Positions 1 to 7,251 are shown, counted from the first letter of the stretch. The stretch: 8,863 nucleotides of DNA from Candidatus Geohydrothermomicrobium daggyaiense (GCA_015711695.1 JACVIW010000083.1:1-8863), one strand, 5' to 3'. Program-made: numbers and translations. The notes: generated by a model from the sequence alone, not told the origin.

Positions 1-702
1 TATCAATAGAGATTCAGGAAAATCCCTGAGAGGAGCCCAAGGTCGGGGATACCGCTAGTCCCGGGATCCAATCGCAAAAAACCAAAAAACCTTCGGGAAA
101 AAAGGACCCCATGGAATATCATGCTTGGTGTGAGATAGTCCGAACACGCATCTACAAGATCCCTGCTTACCGGGACATAACGACAGCAAGCCTCCTGATC
201 GGCTGCGAATCGCCGCATGACAGGGACAGGGACGACCTTTCAACAGGTCAGTTTTTCATTCCGACCGCTTCCACAACAAGAGAGCGATCATGAGATCGTC
301 CAGTGGGGATGAGGTATTGGTTCAGAAGGTCCATGATCTCGCAACGAGCAGACTAAAACAGGGTCATCAAGATAATCAGCGGGAGACCGAGAATGCAACC
401 CTGAGAAGAAAAAAACCTGGAAGGCTGTCCGTATACCTCATGGCGAACCGCAAAAGATGTATGGATGGTTCCGCTTCTCCCGCCAGTCCCGCATAGAGAG
501 AAAAGTTACAGGAAAGCTCTGCCCGCAATTCGCTGAAGAGCCGAGAACCTGATTTTCCTTCGCCCTTTTGAGCTCGAAAGACCCGCATGGCACGGTCATT
601 ATAAACAGGTCTGAGGGCATGACAATCGTTAAAAAGCACTTGAAGTCCATGCTGTAGACTTCAATATCCTCCATGCAGGTCACCATGCATCCATTTTTTA
701 TA
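1..702. other. Intergenic stretch without a convincing gene
   Basis: No reading frame here combines a Shine-Dalgarno sequence, a sensible start and a protein that resembles a known family. Short frames exist on both strands, the longest about 87 codons, but they overlap one another and lack ribosome binding sites. Visible structure is limited to three A6 runs at 76-81, 84-89 and 98-103, a short inverted repeat around 13-30 (tcagg...cctga) and a cleaner one at 640-664. It lies downstream of the terminator of the operon, so it is probably a spacer towards whatever lies left of the window. A decayed gene cannot be excluded. Confidence 0.5.
640..664. repeat. Short perfect inverted repeat
   Basis: The arms ttgaagtc (640-647) and gacttcaa (657-664) are perfect 8-bp complements around a 9-nt loop. 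No T-run follows on either strand, so it does not look like a terminator. It lies about 40 bp beyond the operon terminator; it could be an operator for an unseen gene or chance. Confidence 0.4.
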
Positions 703-737
703 AATCAAAACGCCCCCCGATTCTTATCCAGGGGCGT
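703..737 (-). terminator. Rho-independent terminator of the operon
   Basis: Read on the minus strand, a GC-rich stem ACGCCCC (731-737) pairs perfectly with GGGGCGT (710-716). The 14-nt loop is followed at once by TTTTGATTTAT. It begins about 27 bp after the stop codon of the chaperone gene, the last gene of the cluster, exactly where a transcript end is expected. The T-run is interrupted by a G and an A, so termination may be incomplete. Confidence 0.8.
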
Positions 738-763
738 CCAAAGAAGCAAGGGTAGTGCTTATC

Positions 764-1363
764 TCACGGCAAAGCCATGTCATAGACTCTTTTCTCAAGA
801 TCAATCAACAACGCTGTTGAACTAGCCAATCTTCGGTAGAACTCGATTCTGGAAGCGGAGATAACTTTGTGGAGGAATTCCGGCGCCCACCGCCCAAGGT
901 GCTCGACGATCAGGACTTTGTAAATCCGTTCTTTGTCATAATCACCGGCATATATTGACGCCTTAAGGTATGACGCAAAAGCGAGCTCAGCCGCAATGTG
1001 GTCCGGAACGTCGTGAAATGACTCGGAGATATCGATTCCAGCTGAACGGTAGAGTTTCAACACGCTGGAAGTGCTCTCCCCCCAGACGCGACCTTTTCCG
1101 TCCATGTAGACAGATTCGTATGGCGGTGCTACCACATCGGGAAACGCGTTCACGAACAGTCTCGTGTATTCCTTCTCCCGCTCAATCGCCACCTCATCTT
1201 CGTGAACAGTCGCTAATTCCTGCTCCAGGCCAAGTTGTCTCATCCTATCCGCAAGGGCATCGAAGTAACCATCGCGAGTAGCCTCGAAGCGCTCTTCAGA
1301 AGGGTATAAAAACCCCAGAGAAAGAAGATCAAATGTCTCCGCTTTCAACCGATGCTCTTCCAT
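764..1363 (-). CDS. TorD/DmsD-family maturation chaperone for the molybdoenzyme
   Basis: The product is 199 residues, normal for the TorD family: cytosolic all-helical chaperones that bind the Tat signal and apo-form of a DMSO reductase-family enzyme and hold it until the molybdenum cofactor is inserted. Recognisable blocks are EYTRLFV (65-71), PPYESVYMDGKGRVWGEST (80-98), the family hallmark PDHIAAEL (120-127) and HLGRWAPEF (155-163). The ATG lies 2 bp after the stop of the catalytic subunit gene and has only a weak AAGAAAG-type Shine-Dalgarno, which suggests translational coupling to that gene. Its client is almost certainly the adjacent Tat-signal-bearing oxidoreductase. It is the last gene before a terminator. 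The family call is secure; which member it is (TorD, DmsD, NarJ-like or a private chaperone) cannot be settled by eye. Confidence 0.93.
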   Translation of the reverse strand: MEEHRLKAETFDLLSLGFLYPSEERFEATRDGYFDALADRMRQLGLEQELATVHEDEVAIEREKEYTRLFVNAFPDVVAPPYESVYMDGKGRVWGESTSSVLKLYRSAGIDISESFHDVPDHIAAELAFASYLKASIYAGDYDKERIYKVLIVEHLGRWAPEFLHKVISASRIEFYRRLASSTALLIDLEKRVYDMALP

Positions 1364-1365
1364 TG

Positions 1366-3621
1366 CTACGCTTTCTTGAGGTTGACTTTGAAATCAAGCA
1401 AGCAGGATGACTGTGTCGGGTCGTAAGCTTTTATCTTCAGGCTCTCTTTTATTTTCCTTTCGAGCATCACATCACCGTCGCAGGTGCCCCTTCCGTAAGC
1501 AACCTCCATTTCCTTCGACCAGTGTCCATAACCGTGCTCCGTCATAACGCAGTCAGGCCTTATCCCGTCGGTCACGGATACCTTGACCTTGATGCTCATG
1601 CCATTCTGGGACTCTATGATGATGTAATCGTCATTGCCCACGCCGAGCTTCTTCGCGGTTTCCGGATGAATGTATGCAAGGTTCTCGGGCTGTAGTTCCA
1701 TGAGAGCACTGTCGTTGACGCCCTTGTTCATCCTGAACCATGGCAGATGATTGGTCAGGAAGTAATACGGGTATCTGTCGTCCGGCTCTGTATACGGCTC
1801 ATGCCAGGTAGGCAAGGACTCGTAGCCGTTTTGGGCAAGCAGCGAAGAGTCAAGTTCAAGCTTTTTGGAAGGAGTTTCAAACTCTTTCTTGGGCTTGGGG
1901 TGCCCGTCCGGAAGCAGGCCTGACTTATTCTGCCATACTCCCTTATTTTTTATTATTTCTTCCCAGGTCGTGCCAAGCTCCTCAAGAGTCTTCTGGCGCT
2001 TCGCCTTCCAGTCGATGACATAATCGCCCAAACCCATGCTCTTGAGAAGCTCGTTCACTATCTCTCCAAAGCCCTTATTGTCGTAAAGAGGCTTTCCGTC
2101 GCGGATAAGAACCTGTTCCCATAGTGAGTGATACTCACGTGCCTCAAGCGCGTTCTCCTCCAGGAAAAACAAATCCGGTAGAACGATGTCAGCTATCTGG
2201 CATATTTCGCTCGGCAGAATATCCACAGCCACAAATAATTCCAATCTGGTCAGCGCCTCAATAATCGTCTTCGGGTTAGGAAAGGAGAGCACGTTATATG
2301 AGTGCGCTATGCCAACAGTAACGGGATACGGGGGATTCATTATGCCGTCCGCCAGGTGCGAAAAGTTACCTTTGGAAAAACCTTTTGCTATTTTAACGGC
2401 AATAGGATACTTGTCGTGACCGTCCACGCGCACTTTAGTGGGTGGCTCGGGGTATGGCACCGCCATGTTCTTCCGGAACTGGTCCGCAGGTGTCACCTTG
2501 GGCTGCCTGCTCATGTAGTGCCCGCCAGGGCGCTCAATAGCCCCTACCAGGGCGTTGAGTATAAACATAGCCTGCGCGAGCGGGAAGCTGTTGGCATAAT
2601 TAGGCCCTCCGGCGTCTCTCTTGTGTATAGCCAGGATCGAGGGTTTTGTCGTGGCAAAATCTCTTGCCACTTCACGTATCTTGCTGGCCTTGACCCCGGA
2701 TATTTTCTCAGCCCACTCTGGTGTGTACCCTTTCGACCTGACGTGCTTCGCAAGGTTGTCAAATCCCACTGTCATCTCGTGTACGTATTCCTTATCATAA
2801 AGATCCTCTTCAATGATCACGTATATCATCGCAAGAGCTACCGCAAGATCAGTCCCTGGCTTGATGCTGATCCATTCGTCCGCTTTAGAAGCAGTAACGG
2901 AGAACCTTGGATCGAACACGACCACTTTGGCACCTTTATCTTTAGCGGCCATGAACCCTTTGAGCTGATACATTTTAGACTTCGCCGGCTGATCCCATCC
3001 GAAGGCAAGGATATACTTCGCATTTTCCAGATCCATAGTCCAGGATTTGCCAGCTCCCCAGCTTACCTTCCATGCCACGTCATATGTGATGTAGCAGGTA
3101 TCGACGTGGCATACCTGGTTAGGCGTCCCTATCGCCTGGAAGAAAGCCTTCTCTTTTGTTTTCGGGCGCATAATGCAGAGCACCGTCTGTGGACCGTGTT
3201 TGTCGATGGCTTCCCTGAATTTCTTCCCTATGGTCTGGAAAGCCTCTTCCCAGGATATCTTCACCCACCCAGGGTCTTCGTTTACACCCTTTTTCGGGTT
3301 GGTCCTTTTCATCGGGTGCTTCAATCGGTTCGGGTCATACAGAGTATTAATCGACGATTCGCCCTTGACGCAGATACTTCCCATGCTGCCCAATTCATCT
3401 GCAGGGTTCCCCACGATCTCACGGATTCTACCGTCTTTATATCTAGCAATCATGCCGCAGATGTTGTCGCACACGCCACAGAAAAAATACTTCTCCTCGT
3501 CGAATAGGTCGTCCGATGAAGGCACGTACGTTCTCGCTGATTTCCTGAAAATAGCAGGGAAAGCCATGCCGAGCGCACTCGTGCCCACGGTCTTTATAAA
3601 CGTCCTCCGGCTAACCTCCAT
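1366..3621 (-). CDS. Tat-exported molybdopterin oxidoreductase, catalytic subunit (DMSO reductase family, PsrA/PhsA-like)
   Basis: The product is 751 residues. It opens with a textbook twin-arginine signal, SRRTFIK at 4-10 followed by a weakly hydrophobic stretch to about 25, so the enzyme works outside the cytoplasmic membrane. Next comes the Fe4S4 domain with C48, C51, C55 and C84 and the following CVKG, whose Lys is usual between cluster and pterin. Then comes the large molybdopterin domain. In GTPNQVCHVDTC, C176 is the likely molybdenum ligand, as in polysulfide/thiosulfate reductases. The C-terminal dinucleotide-binding domain runs from about 615 and includes HGYGHW (696-701). Length and the Cys ligand fit PsrA/PhsA-type sulfur reductases, but arsenate, tetrathionate or other anions remain possible. 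Start: a TTG directly precedes this ATG, but the GAGGAGG at 3627-3633 is 5 nt from the ATG and only 2 from the TTG. No PsrC/NrfD gene is present; RnfC and RnfD precede it instead. Confidence 0.94.
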   Translation of the reverse strand: MEVSRRTFIKTVGTSALGMAFPAIFRKSARTYVPSSDDLFDEEKYFFCGVCDNICGMIARYKDGRIREIVGNPADELGSMGSICVKGESSINTLYDPNRLKHPMKRTNPKKGVNEDPGWVKISWEEAFQTIGKKFREAIDKHGPQTVLCIMRPKTKEKAFFQAIGTPNQVCHVDTCYITYDVAWKVSWGAGKSWTMDLENAKYILAFGWDQPAKSKMYQLKGFMAAKDKGAKVVVFDPRFSVTASKADEWISIKPGTDLAVALAMIYVIIEEDLYDKEYVHEMTVGFDNLAKHVRSKGYTPEWAEKISGVKASKIREVARDFATTKPSILAIHKRDAGGPNYANSFPLAQAMFILNALVGAIERPGGHYMSRQPKVTPADQFRKNMAVPYPEPPTKVRVDGHDKYPIAVKIAKGFSKGNFSHLADGIMNPPYPVTVGIAHSYNVLSFPNPKTIIEALTRLELFVAVDILPSEICQIADIVLPDLFFLEENALEAREYHSLWEQVLIRDGKPLYDNKGFGEIVNELLKSMGLGDYVIDWKAKRQKTLEELGTTWEEIIKNKGVWQNKSGLLPDGHPKPKKEFETPSKKLELDSSLLAQNGYESLPTWHEPYTEPDDRYPYYFLTNHLPWFRMNKGVNDSALMELQPENLAYIHPETAKKLGVGNDDYIIIESQNGMSIKVKVSVTDGIRPDCVMTEHGYGHWSKEMEVAYGRGTCDGDVMLERKIKESLKIKAYDPTQSSCLLDFKVNLKKA

Positions 3622-3626
3622 CAATG

Positions 3627-3633
3627 CCTCCTC
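3627..3633 (-). promoter_or_regulatory. Strong ribosome binding site deciding the molybdoenzyme start
   Basis: GAGGAGG on the minus strand lies 5 nt before the ATG at 3621. The in-frame TTG one codon earlier would have only a 2-nt spacer, so the ATG is preferred. This internal gap of 51 bp is the largest in the operon. Confidence 0.8.
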
Positions 3634-3672
3634 ATATTACTCACTGCTATCCTATTGATGCTGACCCTTAAC

Positions 3673-4620
3673 CTACGTAGATTCCCTGACCGCACCGAAC
3701 TTCTTCGGCAGTAAAACACGGTCAAGGAGAGGGGTAAACGCATTCATGATTAGAATGGCGTACGCGACTCCCTCAGGTGCGGCGGTAAATTTGCGTATTA
3801 GAACTACCAGGATACCAATGCATAATCCATAAACCAATTGCGCGTTTCGTCCGCTCGGGCTGGTCACCCAGTCAGTAGCCATAAAGAACGCGCCAAACAT
3901 CAGCCCTCCAGCCAGTATCGAGTAAAGCGGGTCCATGCCCAGGATAGCGGACAATACAAAGGCGCTGACGATTATTGCGGCGGGTATCTCCCAGGTTATA
4001 ACCTTCCGGTAGAAGAGATAGGCGGCGCCTACCAGAACCGCAAGGATCGAAACCTCGGAAAGTGATCCTCCCGGGTTTCCGAGGAAGAGGCTCAAATAGC
4101 CAGGCCGCACCCCCGTAGCTCCTGACTTGAGATAGAACAGTGGGGTCGCGCTTGTGACACCATTTATCGTCCCCTTGAAACCGCCTCCTCCTATCCAGAC
4201 ATACCAAGTGCTCAACAAAATGAGGCTTACCCTGCCAAACAGCGCCGGGTTGAAGTAGTTTCGCCCGAGCCCACCGAGAAGTTCCTTCGCTATCCCGACA
4301 GCTATGACCGTGCCTATCACGCCTGCCCACCAGTTCGTTGCTGGCGGGAGCAACAGCGCAAGGAATAAGCCTGTTAACAACGCTGAATAGTCGTTAAGCG
4401 TGATCTTTTTCCTCGCGATAAGCCTTGCAACCACTTCCGTCAAAGCTGCGGTAGCCATGCACACTGCGATGTTTATCACCGCGTCCCATCGGAAGAAACC
4501 AATCGCCACTGCCGTGACAGGTATCAGCGCGATAAGAACATCACGCATTGCGTTGGATACTTTCTCCCGGCTGTGAATATGCGGAGATACTGTGACACTC
4601 AACGTGTTGCCATTAGCCAA
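3673..4620 (-). CDS. rnfD: RnfD, membrane flavoprotein subunit of an Rnf-type electron transfer module
   Basis: The product is 315 residues, with a polytopic membrane profile (about nine to ten hydrophobic segments) and clear RnfD/NqrB blocks: SPHIHS near the N-terminus (12-17), LLTGLFLALLLPP (81-93), GGLGRNYFNPALFGR (116-130) and MATDWVTSP (247-255). In NGVTSATPL (153-161) T159 sits at the position of the threonine that carries covalent FMN in RnfD/NqrB, in an extracytoplasmic loop. In Rnf, this subunit exchanges electrons with the flavin protein RnfG outside and RnfC inside. Start: TTG, supported by AAGGAGG 7 nt upstream (4628-4634); no better in-frame ATG exists nearby. It follows rnfC by 16 bp. 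RnfA, B, E, G and the flavin transferase ApbE are not in the window, so ApbE would have to be encoded elsewhere for T159 to be modified. Confidence 0.95.
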   Translation of the reverse strand: MANGNTLSVTVSPHIHSREKVSNAMRDVLIALIPVTAVAIGFFRWDAVINIAVCMATAALTEVVARLIARKKITLNDYSALLTGLFLALLLPPATNWWAGVIGTVIAVGIAKELLGGLGRNYFNPALFGRVSLILLSTWYVWIGGGGFKGTINGVTSATPLFYLKSGATGVRPGYLSLFLGNPGGSLSEVSILAVLVGAAYLFYRKVITWEIPAAIIVSAFVLSAILGMDPLYSILAGGLMFGAFFMATDWVTSPSGRNAQLVYGLCIGILVVLIRKFTAAPEGVAYAILIMNAFTPLLDRVLLPKKFGAVREST

Positions 4621-4627
4621 TTCTCGC

Positions 4628-4634
4628 CCTCCTT
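4628..4634 (-). promoter_or_regulatory. Ribosome binding site supporting the TTG start of rnfD
   Basis: AAGGAGG on the minus strand, 7 nt before TTG at 4618-4620, is a near-perfect match to the anti-Shine-Dalgarno. The ATG at 4611-4613 just inside the gene is out of frame, so the TTG is the real start. Confidence 0.82.
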
Positions 4635-4636
4635 AC

Positions 4637-5956
4637 CTATTTCGTGGCAGTCGCCAGCATTGATTTTGCCCTCCGCACATATTTGATATGCGGTATATAC
4701 GCGGGGCATTCAAAGGAGCAGCAACCGCACTCGAAGCAATCCAGAGCGCCAAACTCTTTCGCCCTATCCCACTGACCCCTCTTTGCCGACCTCACGATCA
4801 GGTTCGGGGTTAGCATCATGGGACAGGCAATAATGCATTTTCCGCAGCTGACGCACTCAGACTCCTCTACCACGGCCCCTGCTTCCTTTCCAAGGACAAC
4901 CACACCCGATGTCCCCTTGACCACAGGTGTTGATGCGTCCTCCTGCGCCCAGCCGGTCATGGGACCACCCATGATCAACTTGCCCGGCGCTTCGCGCGAG
5001 TAACCGCCGCAGGCATCAATGAGTACGGAAATCGGCGTCCCCACGCGGACCAGCAGGTTGGCTGGTTCGTTGATGCCTGGTCCTGTAACCGTCACCACTC
5101 TCTCATAAAGCGGCTTACCCCAGGCGACAGCCTCGAACAGCGCCACCGCTGTTCCCACGTTCTGCACCAGGCATCCAACTTCAGACGGGAGCTTGCCCGG
5201 GGGAACCTTTCTGCCTGTCAAAGCGTAAATCAGCATTTTCTCCGCGCCCTGAGGGTATTTGACCTCGATGAGTTCGACAGATACCTCAGGTGTTCCACTT
5301 GCCTTAGATTTGAGAATATCAGCCGCGTCCTGCTTATTAGCTTCCACCCCGATAATCACACGCTCAGCTCCTACAGCCTTTTTGAGCATCAGAGCACCGG
5401 AAATCAGGTCATCTGCTCTCTCGATCATCAGGCGATAGTCACAGGTCAGGAACGGCTCACATTCACATGCGTTGATGATAACGGTATCGACCGGCTTATC
5501 CTTTGGTGGGCTGAGCTTCACGTGGGTGGGGAATGCGGCGCCTCCCATTCCGACAAGCCCGGCATCTCTTGCTATCTCCCGTATCTGTTCCCCGGTAAAA
5601 GACTCGAGAGCAAAACCACTCCGCTTCGGGAAATCCGCCTGCTCTTTATCCGCCGCGATCACAACGCAAGTGACAGTCTGCCCGGCGAAGTTCTTCCGGC
5701 TAACTATCTCCTCAACAACACCAGTAACTGGCGAATGGACGTATGCAGAAACATAAGCTTCCGAATGACCCACCTTTTGCCCGAGTTCGACCCTCTCTCC
5801 TGCGCTCACAATCGGGTCGCAGGGTGCGCCAACATGCTGGCTAAGCGGAACTATCAGCCGCTCCGGTATCGGGGCAGGTCGTATCGCTTTGCTCGAAGAT
5901 AACTCCTTATTGTATTCAGGATGTATTCCGCCCTTGAAAGTCTTGAGCTTGCCCAC
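4637..5956 (-). CDS. rnfC: RnfC, NADH- and Fe-S-binding peripheral subunit
   Basis: The product is 439 residues, typical for RnfC. Order of parts: N-terminal barrel-sandwich domain (about 1-105, with HVGAPCDPIV and HSPVTGVV); a NuoF-like flavin/NADH domain with GMGGAAFPTHVKLSPP (136-151), NACECEPFLTCDYRLM (162-177) and KYPQGAEK (233-240); an SLBB-like segment (about 285-325); and two ferredoxin-type clusters, C368/C371/C374/C378 and C407/C410/C413/C417. RnfC sits on the cytosolic face and passes electrons between NAD(H) and the membrane part of Rnf. The start is GTG with AGGAGG 4 nt upstream (5961-5966), 16 bp after the Fe-S subunit gene. Here it accompanies RnfD only, next to a molybdoenzyme; I infer that it acts as the NADH-oxidising entry point. 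Direction of electron flow is not shown by sequence. Confidence 0.96.
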   Translation of the reverse strand: MGKLKTFKGGIHPEYNKELSSSKAIRPAPIPERLIVPLSQHVGAPCDPIVSAGERVELGQKVGHSEAYVSAYVHSPVTGVVEEIVSRKNFAGQTVTCVVIAADKEQADFPKRSGFALESFTGEQIREIARDAGLVGMGGAAFPTHVKLSPPKDKPVDTVIINACECEPFLTCDYRLMIERADDLISGALMLKKAVGAERVIIGVEANKQDAADILKSKASGTPEVSVELIEVKYPQGAEKMLIYALTGRKVPPGKLPSEVGCLVQNVGTAVALFEAVAWGKPLYERVVTVTGPGINEPANLLVRVGTPISVLIDACGGYSREAPGKLIMGGPMTGWAQEDASTPVVKGTSGVVVLGKEAGAVVEESECVSCGKCIIACPMMLTPNLIVRSAKRGQWDRAKEFGALDCFECGCCSFECPAYIPHIKYVRRAKSMLATATK

Positions 5957-5960
5957 CTAT

Positions 5961-5966
5961 CCTCCT
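5961..5966 (-). promoter_or_regulatory. Ribosome binding site supporting the GTG start of rnfC
   Basis: AGGAGG on the minus strand is separated by 4 nt from GTG at 5954-5956. The encoded MGKLKTFKGGIHP is the normal RnfC N-terminus, which confirms the start. Confidence 0.8.
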
Positions 5967-5972
5967 CTCAGA

Positions 5973-6782
5973 CTAACCAGTCTCTTGCTTTTCAATCCTC
6001 TCCTTTTCAAGTTTTTCCATCCTTCGTGCCCGCAGGTTTAACAAAGCAGCCGTTCCCGCACCTATGACAAGTGCCGCGGCAGCGACCCCTCCACCTGGTT
6101 TGACCAAACTGTTCCAGACCACGACACCAGCGGGGACAGTTGGTTTGTCGGGGAGACCATATGCGGATGGCTTATTCTGGAGGATGTAGATATACCTGAG
6201 CCCCCCCATTTCGTTTTCACCGTAGATGCACGCTTCGGGAAACTTCTTAGAATATACGGCTAACCGCTTTCTTGCCTCGGCTTTAATCTCCTCCAGGTCT
6301 CCGTAGGTAAGCGCGCCGGAGGGGCAATGCGTGGAACATGCGGTAGCCAGACCAGCTGATCTGCGGTCAGGACAGAAAATGCATCGGTTTATCTCTTTAA
6401 GTTCTTCGTCGTACTTGCAAGCCTGGAACGGGCATGCCTTCACGCAGTAATTGCACCCAATACACTTCTTCGCATCGAAGACAGTGTAGCCATCATCGTC
6501 CTTCGATGTTGCGCCGGTAGGACAGGCTTTTACGCAAGCCGCATCGGCGCAGTGCATACACTGGGTTTTAGCAAAGCGAAGATATGGTTTTTTTCCTTCC
6601 ATGCCCTGTTTCACGATTATCCGCGTCCAGGTTTTTGACGTGATCTCCCGGGGCATGTTCAAATCACCATAGGCAACTGCGCTTTCCAGATTTCTTCCGG
6701 TCTTGTTCCATTCCTTACAAGCAACCTGACAGGCTTTGCAGTTAATACATTTTGCGGGATCTACAAGGATAGCTTTAGCCAT
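5973..6782 (-). CDS. Four-cluster 4Fe-4S electron-transfer subunit with C-terminal membrane anchor (FdnH/DmsB type)
   Basis: The product is 269 residues. Sixteen cysteines form four cubane-binding groups in the FdnH/DmsB arrangement: C12/C15/C18/C22, C75/C78/C83/C87, C107/C110/C113/C117, and C134/C137/C149/C153, with C122 in addition. The KCINCKACQVACKEWN opening and a late YGLPDKP (208-214) are typical of formate dehydrogenase beta subunits. A hydrophobic segment at about 230-250 is followed by NLRARRMEKLEKERIEK. By the positive-inside rule this tail is cytosolic and the clusters lie outside, as in FdnH. No signal peptide is seen, so it may be carried through Tat together with the catalytic subunit. 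Start: the frame runs up to a GTG at 6890, but the promoter lies inside that extension, and AAAGGA at 6794-6799 precedes this ATG by 11 nt. First gene of the operon; it probably wires RnfD to the molybdoenzyme. Confidence 0.93.
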   Translation of the reverse strand: MAKAILVDPAKCINCKACQVACKEWNKTGRNLESAVAYGDLNMPREITSKTWTRIIVKQGMEGKKPYLRFAKTQCMHCADAACVKACPTGATSKDDDGYTVFDAKKCIGCNYCVKACPFQACKYDEELKEINRCIFCPDRRSAGLATACSTHCPSGALTYGDLEEIKAEARKRLAVYSKKFPEACIYGENEMGGLRYIYILQNKPSAYGLPDKPTVPAGVVVWNSLVKPGGGVAAAALVIGAGTAALLNLRARRMEKLEKERIEKQETG

Positions 6783-6836
6783 TACACCATCCATCCTTTC
6801 ATATAAACAGAGGGGCAATGCATATAGATGACAAAC

Positions 6837-6872
6837 CCGGTGAATTTTAATATCAATAAATTCGATTGTCAA
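6837..6872 (-). promoter_or_regulatory. Sigma70-type promoter of the Fe-S/rnfCD/molybdoenzyme operon
   Basis: Minus strand: a perfect -35 box TTGACA (6867-6872), a 17-bp spacer, and the -10 box TAAAAT (6844-6849; five of six bases match TATAAT). Transcription would start at about 6836-6838, leaving a leader of roughly 55 nt before the ATG at 6782. It is the best promoter in the window and is correctly placed for the whole operon. Its position rules out the longer reading of the first gene. Confidence 0.85.
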
Positions 6873-6879
6873 GCCCGAG

Positions 6880-6910
6880 CACCGGTTCACAACATCGTAA
6901 ACACTGGTTC
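6880..6910 (-). promoter_or_regulatory. Candidate activator site: two direct repeats just upstream of -35
   Basis: On the minus strand GAACCAGTG (6902-6910) and GAACCGGTG (6880-6888) are 9-bp direct repeats with one mismatch. Their start-to-start distance is 22 bp, about two helical turns. The nearer copy ends 7 bp before the -35 box, a common position for a response regulator or similar activator binding as a tandem dimer. No regulator gene is in the window, so the binding protein is unknown. Confidence 0.45.
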
Positions 6911-6946
6911 CTCCGCTTTAATTCTCGCCCCAATCATTTAAAAACT

Positions 6947-6984
6947 TCATTAAAATGAGGTAGCCGGAAGCCTGGCAAAGCCTG
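6947..6984. repeat. Small inverted repeat and 7-bp direct repeats upstream of the promoter
   Basis: TCATT (6947-6951) and AATGA (6954-6958) form an inverted repeat around AA. Just beyond, aagcctg occurs twice (6968-6974 and 6978-6984) exactly 10 bp apart, one helical turn. They lie about 75-110 bp upstream of the -35 box, within reach of a distal regulator. Each is short enough to be chance. Confidence 0.3.
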
Positions 6985-7251
6985 AATTATTTGTGTATTG
7001 TGTGTGGTTCCACTTTCGCCCGGTTTGATGGGCTCAAAGATAAGAAGATATGCATCATGCAAGTCGCAGGAAGCATACAATGCGGTGAATTGATACTACC
7101 TCCTGACCTCGAACTTAAGATGCATGGTGTTTGCCTTTTTCGGTCACACAGGGAAGAGGTTCTTTATGCACCATTCAGCTCTTAGGCTCTCTTCGCTTGC
7201 GTGCGGTTTTTTCTCTCTTCCGGGGTAGTCACTCTTCGTAGAGGCGCTTCT

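Noticed and set aside
76..103. Three A6 runs as phased bent DNA
   Set aside because: The centres are 8 and 14 bp apart, not one helical turn, so no regular curvature is expected.
290..496. Plus-strand frame of 68 codons beginning MRSSSGDEVL
   Set aside because: It has only a weak AAGAGAG before the ATG, and the protein is hydrophilic with no known motif. It is too weak to call.
376..686. Two overlapping minus-strand frames of 82-87 codons beyond the terminator
   Set aside because: Neither has a Shine-Dalgarno, one starts at GTG, they compete for the same DNA, and the translations match no family I recognise.
2302..3507. A 401-codon open frame on the plus strand
   Set aside because: It lies entirely opposite the molybdoenzyme gene, whose protein has clear motifs throughout. 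The plus-strand translation resembles nothing and is a shadow.
3673..5956. A complete Rnf complex
   Set aside because: Only C and D are present; the flanking genes on both sides are a molybdoenzyme and its Fe-S subunit, and no A, B, E or G fits in the remaining sequence.
6783..6890. Longer form of the Fe-S subunit starting at the GTG at 6890
   Set aside because: The 36 extra codons contain the -35 and -10 boxes, the leader and the ribosome binding site. The family's proteins begin close to the KCINCKAC block, as with the ATG at 6782.
6991..7185. Plus-strand frame of 64 codons with an N-terminal CxxC
   Set aside because: It needs a TTG start without a ribosome binding site, and there is no second metal-binding pair or family resemblance.
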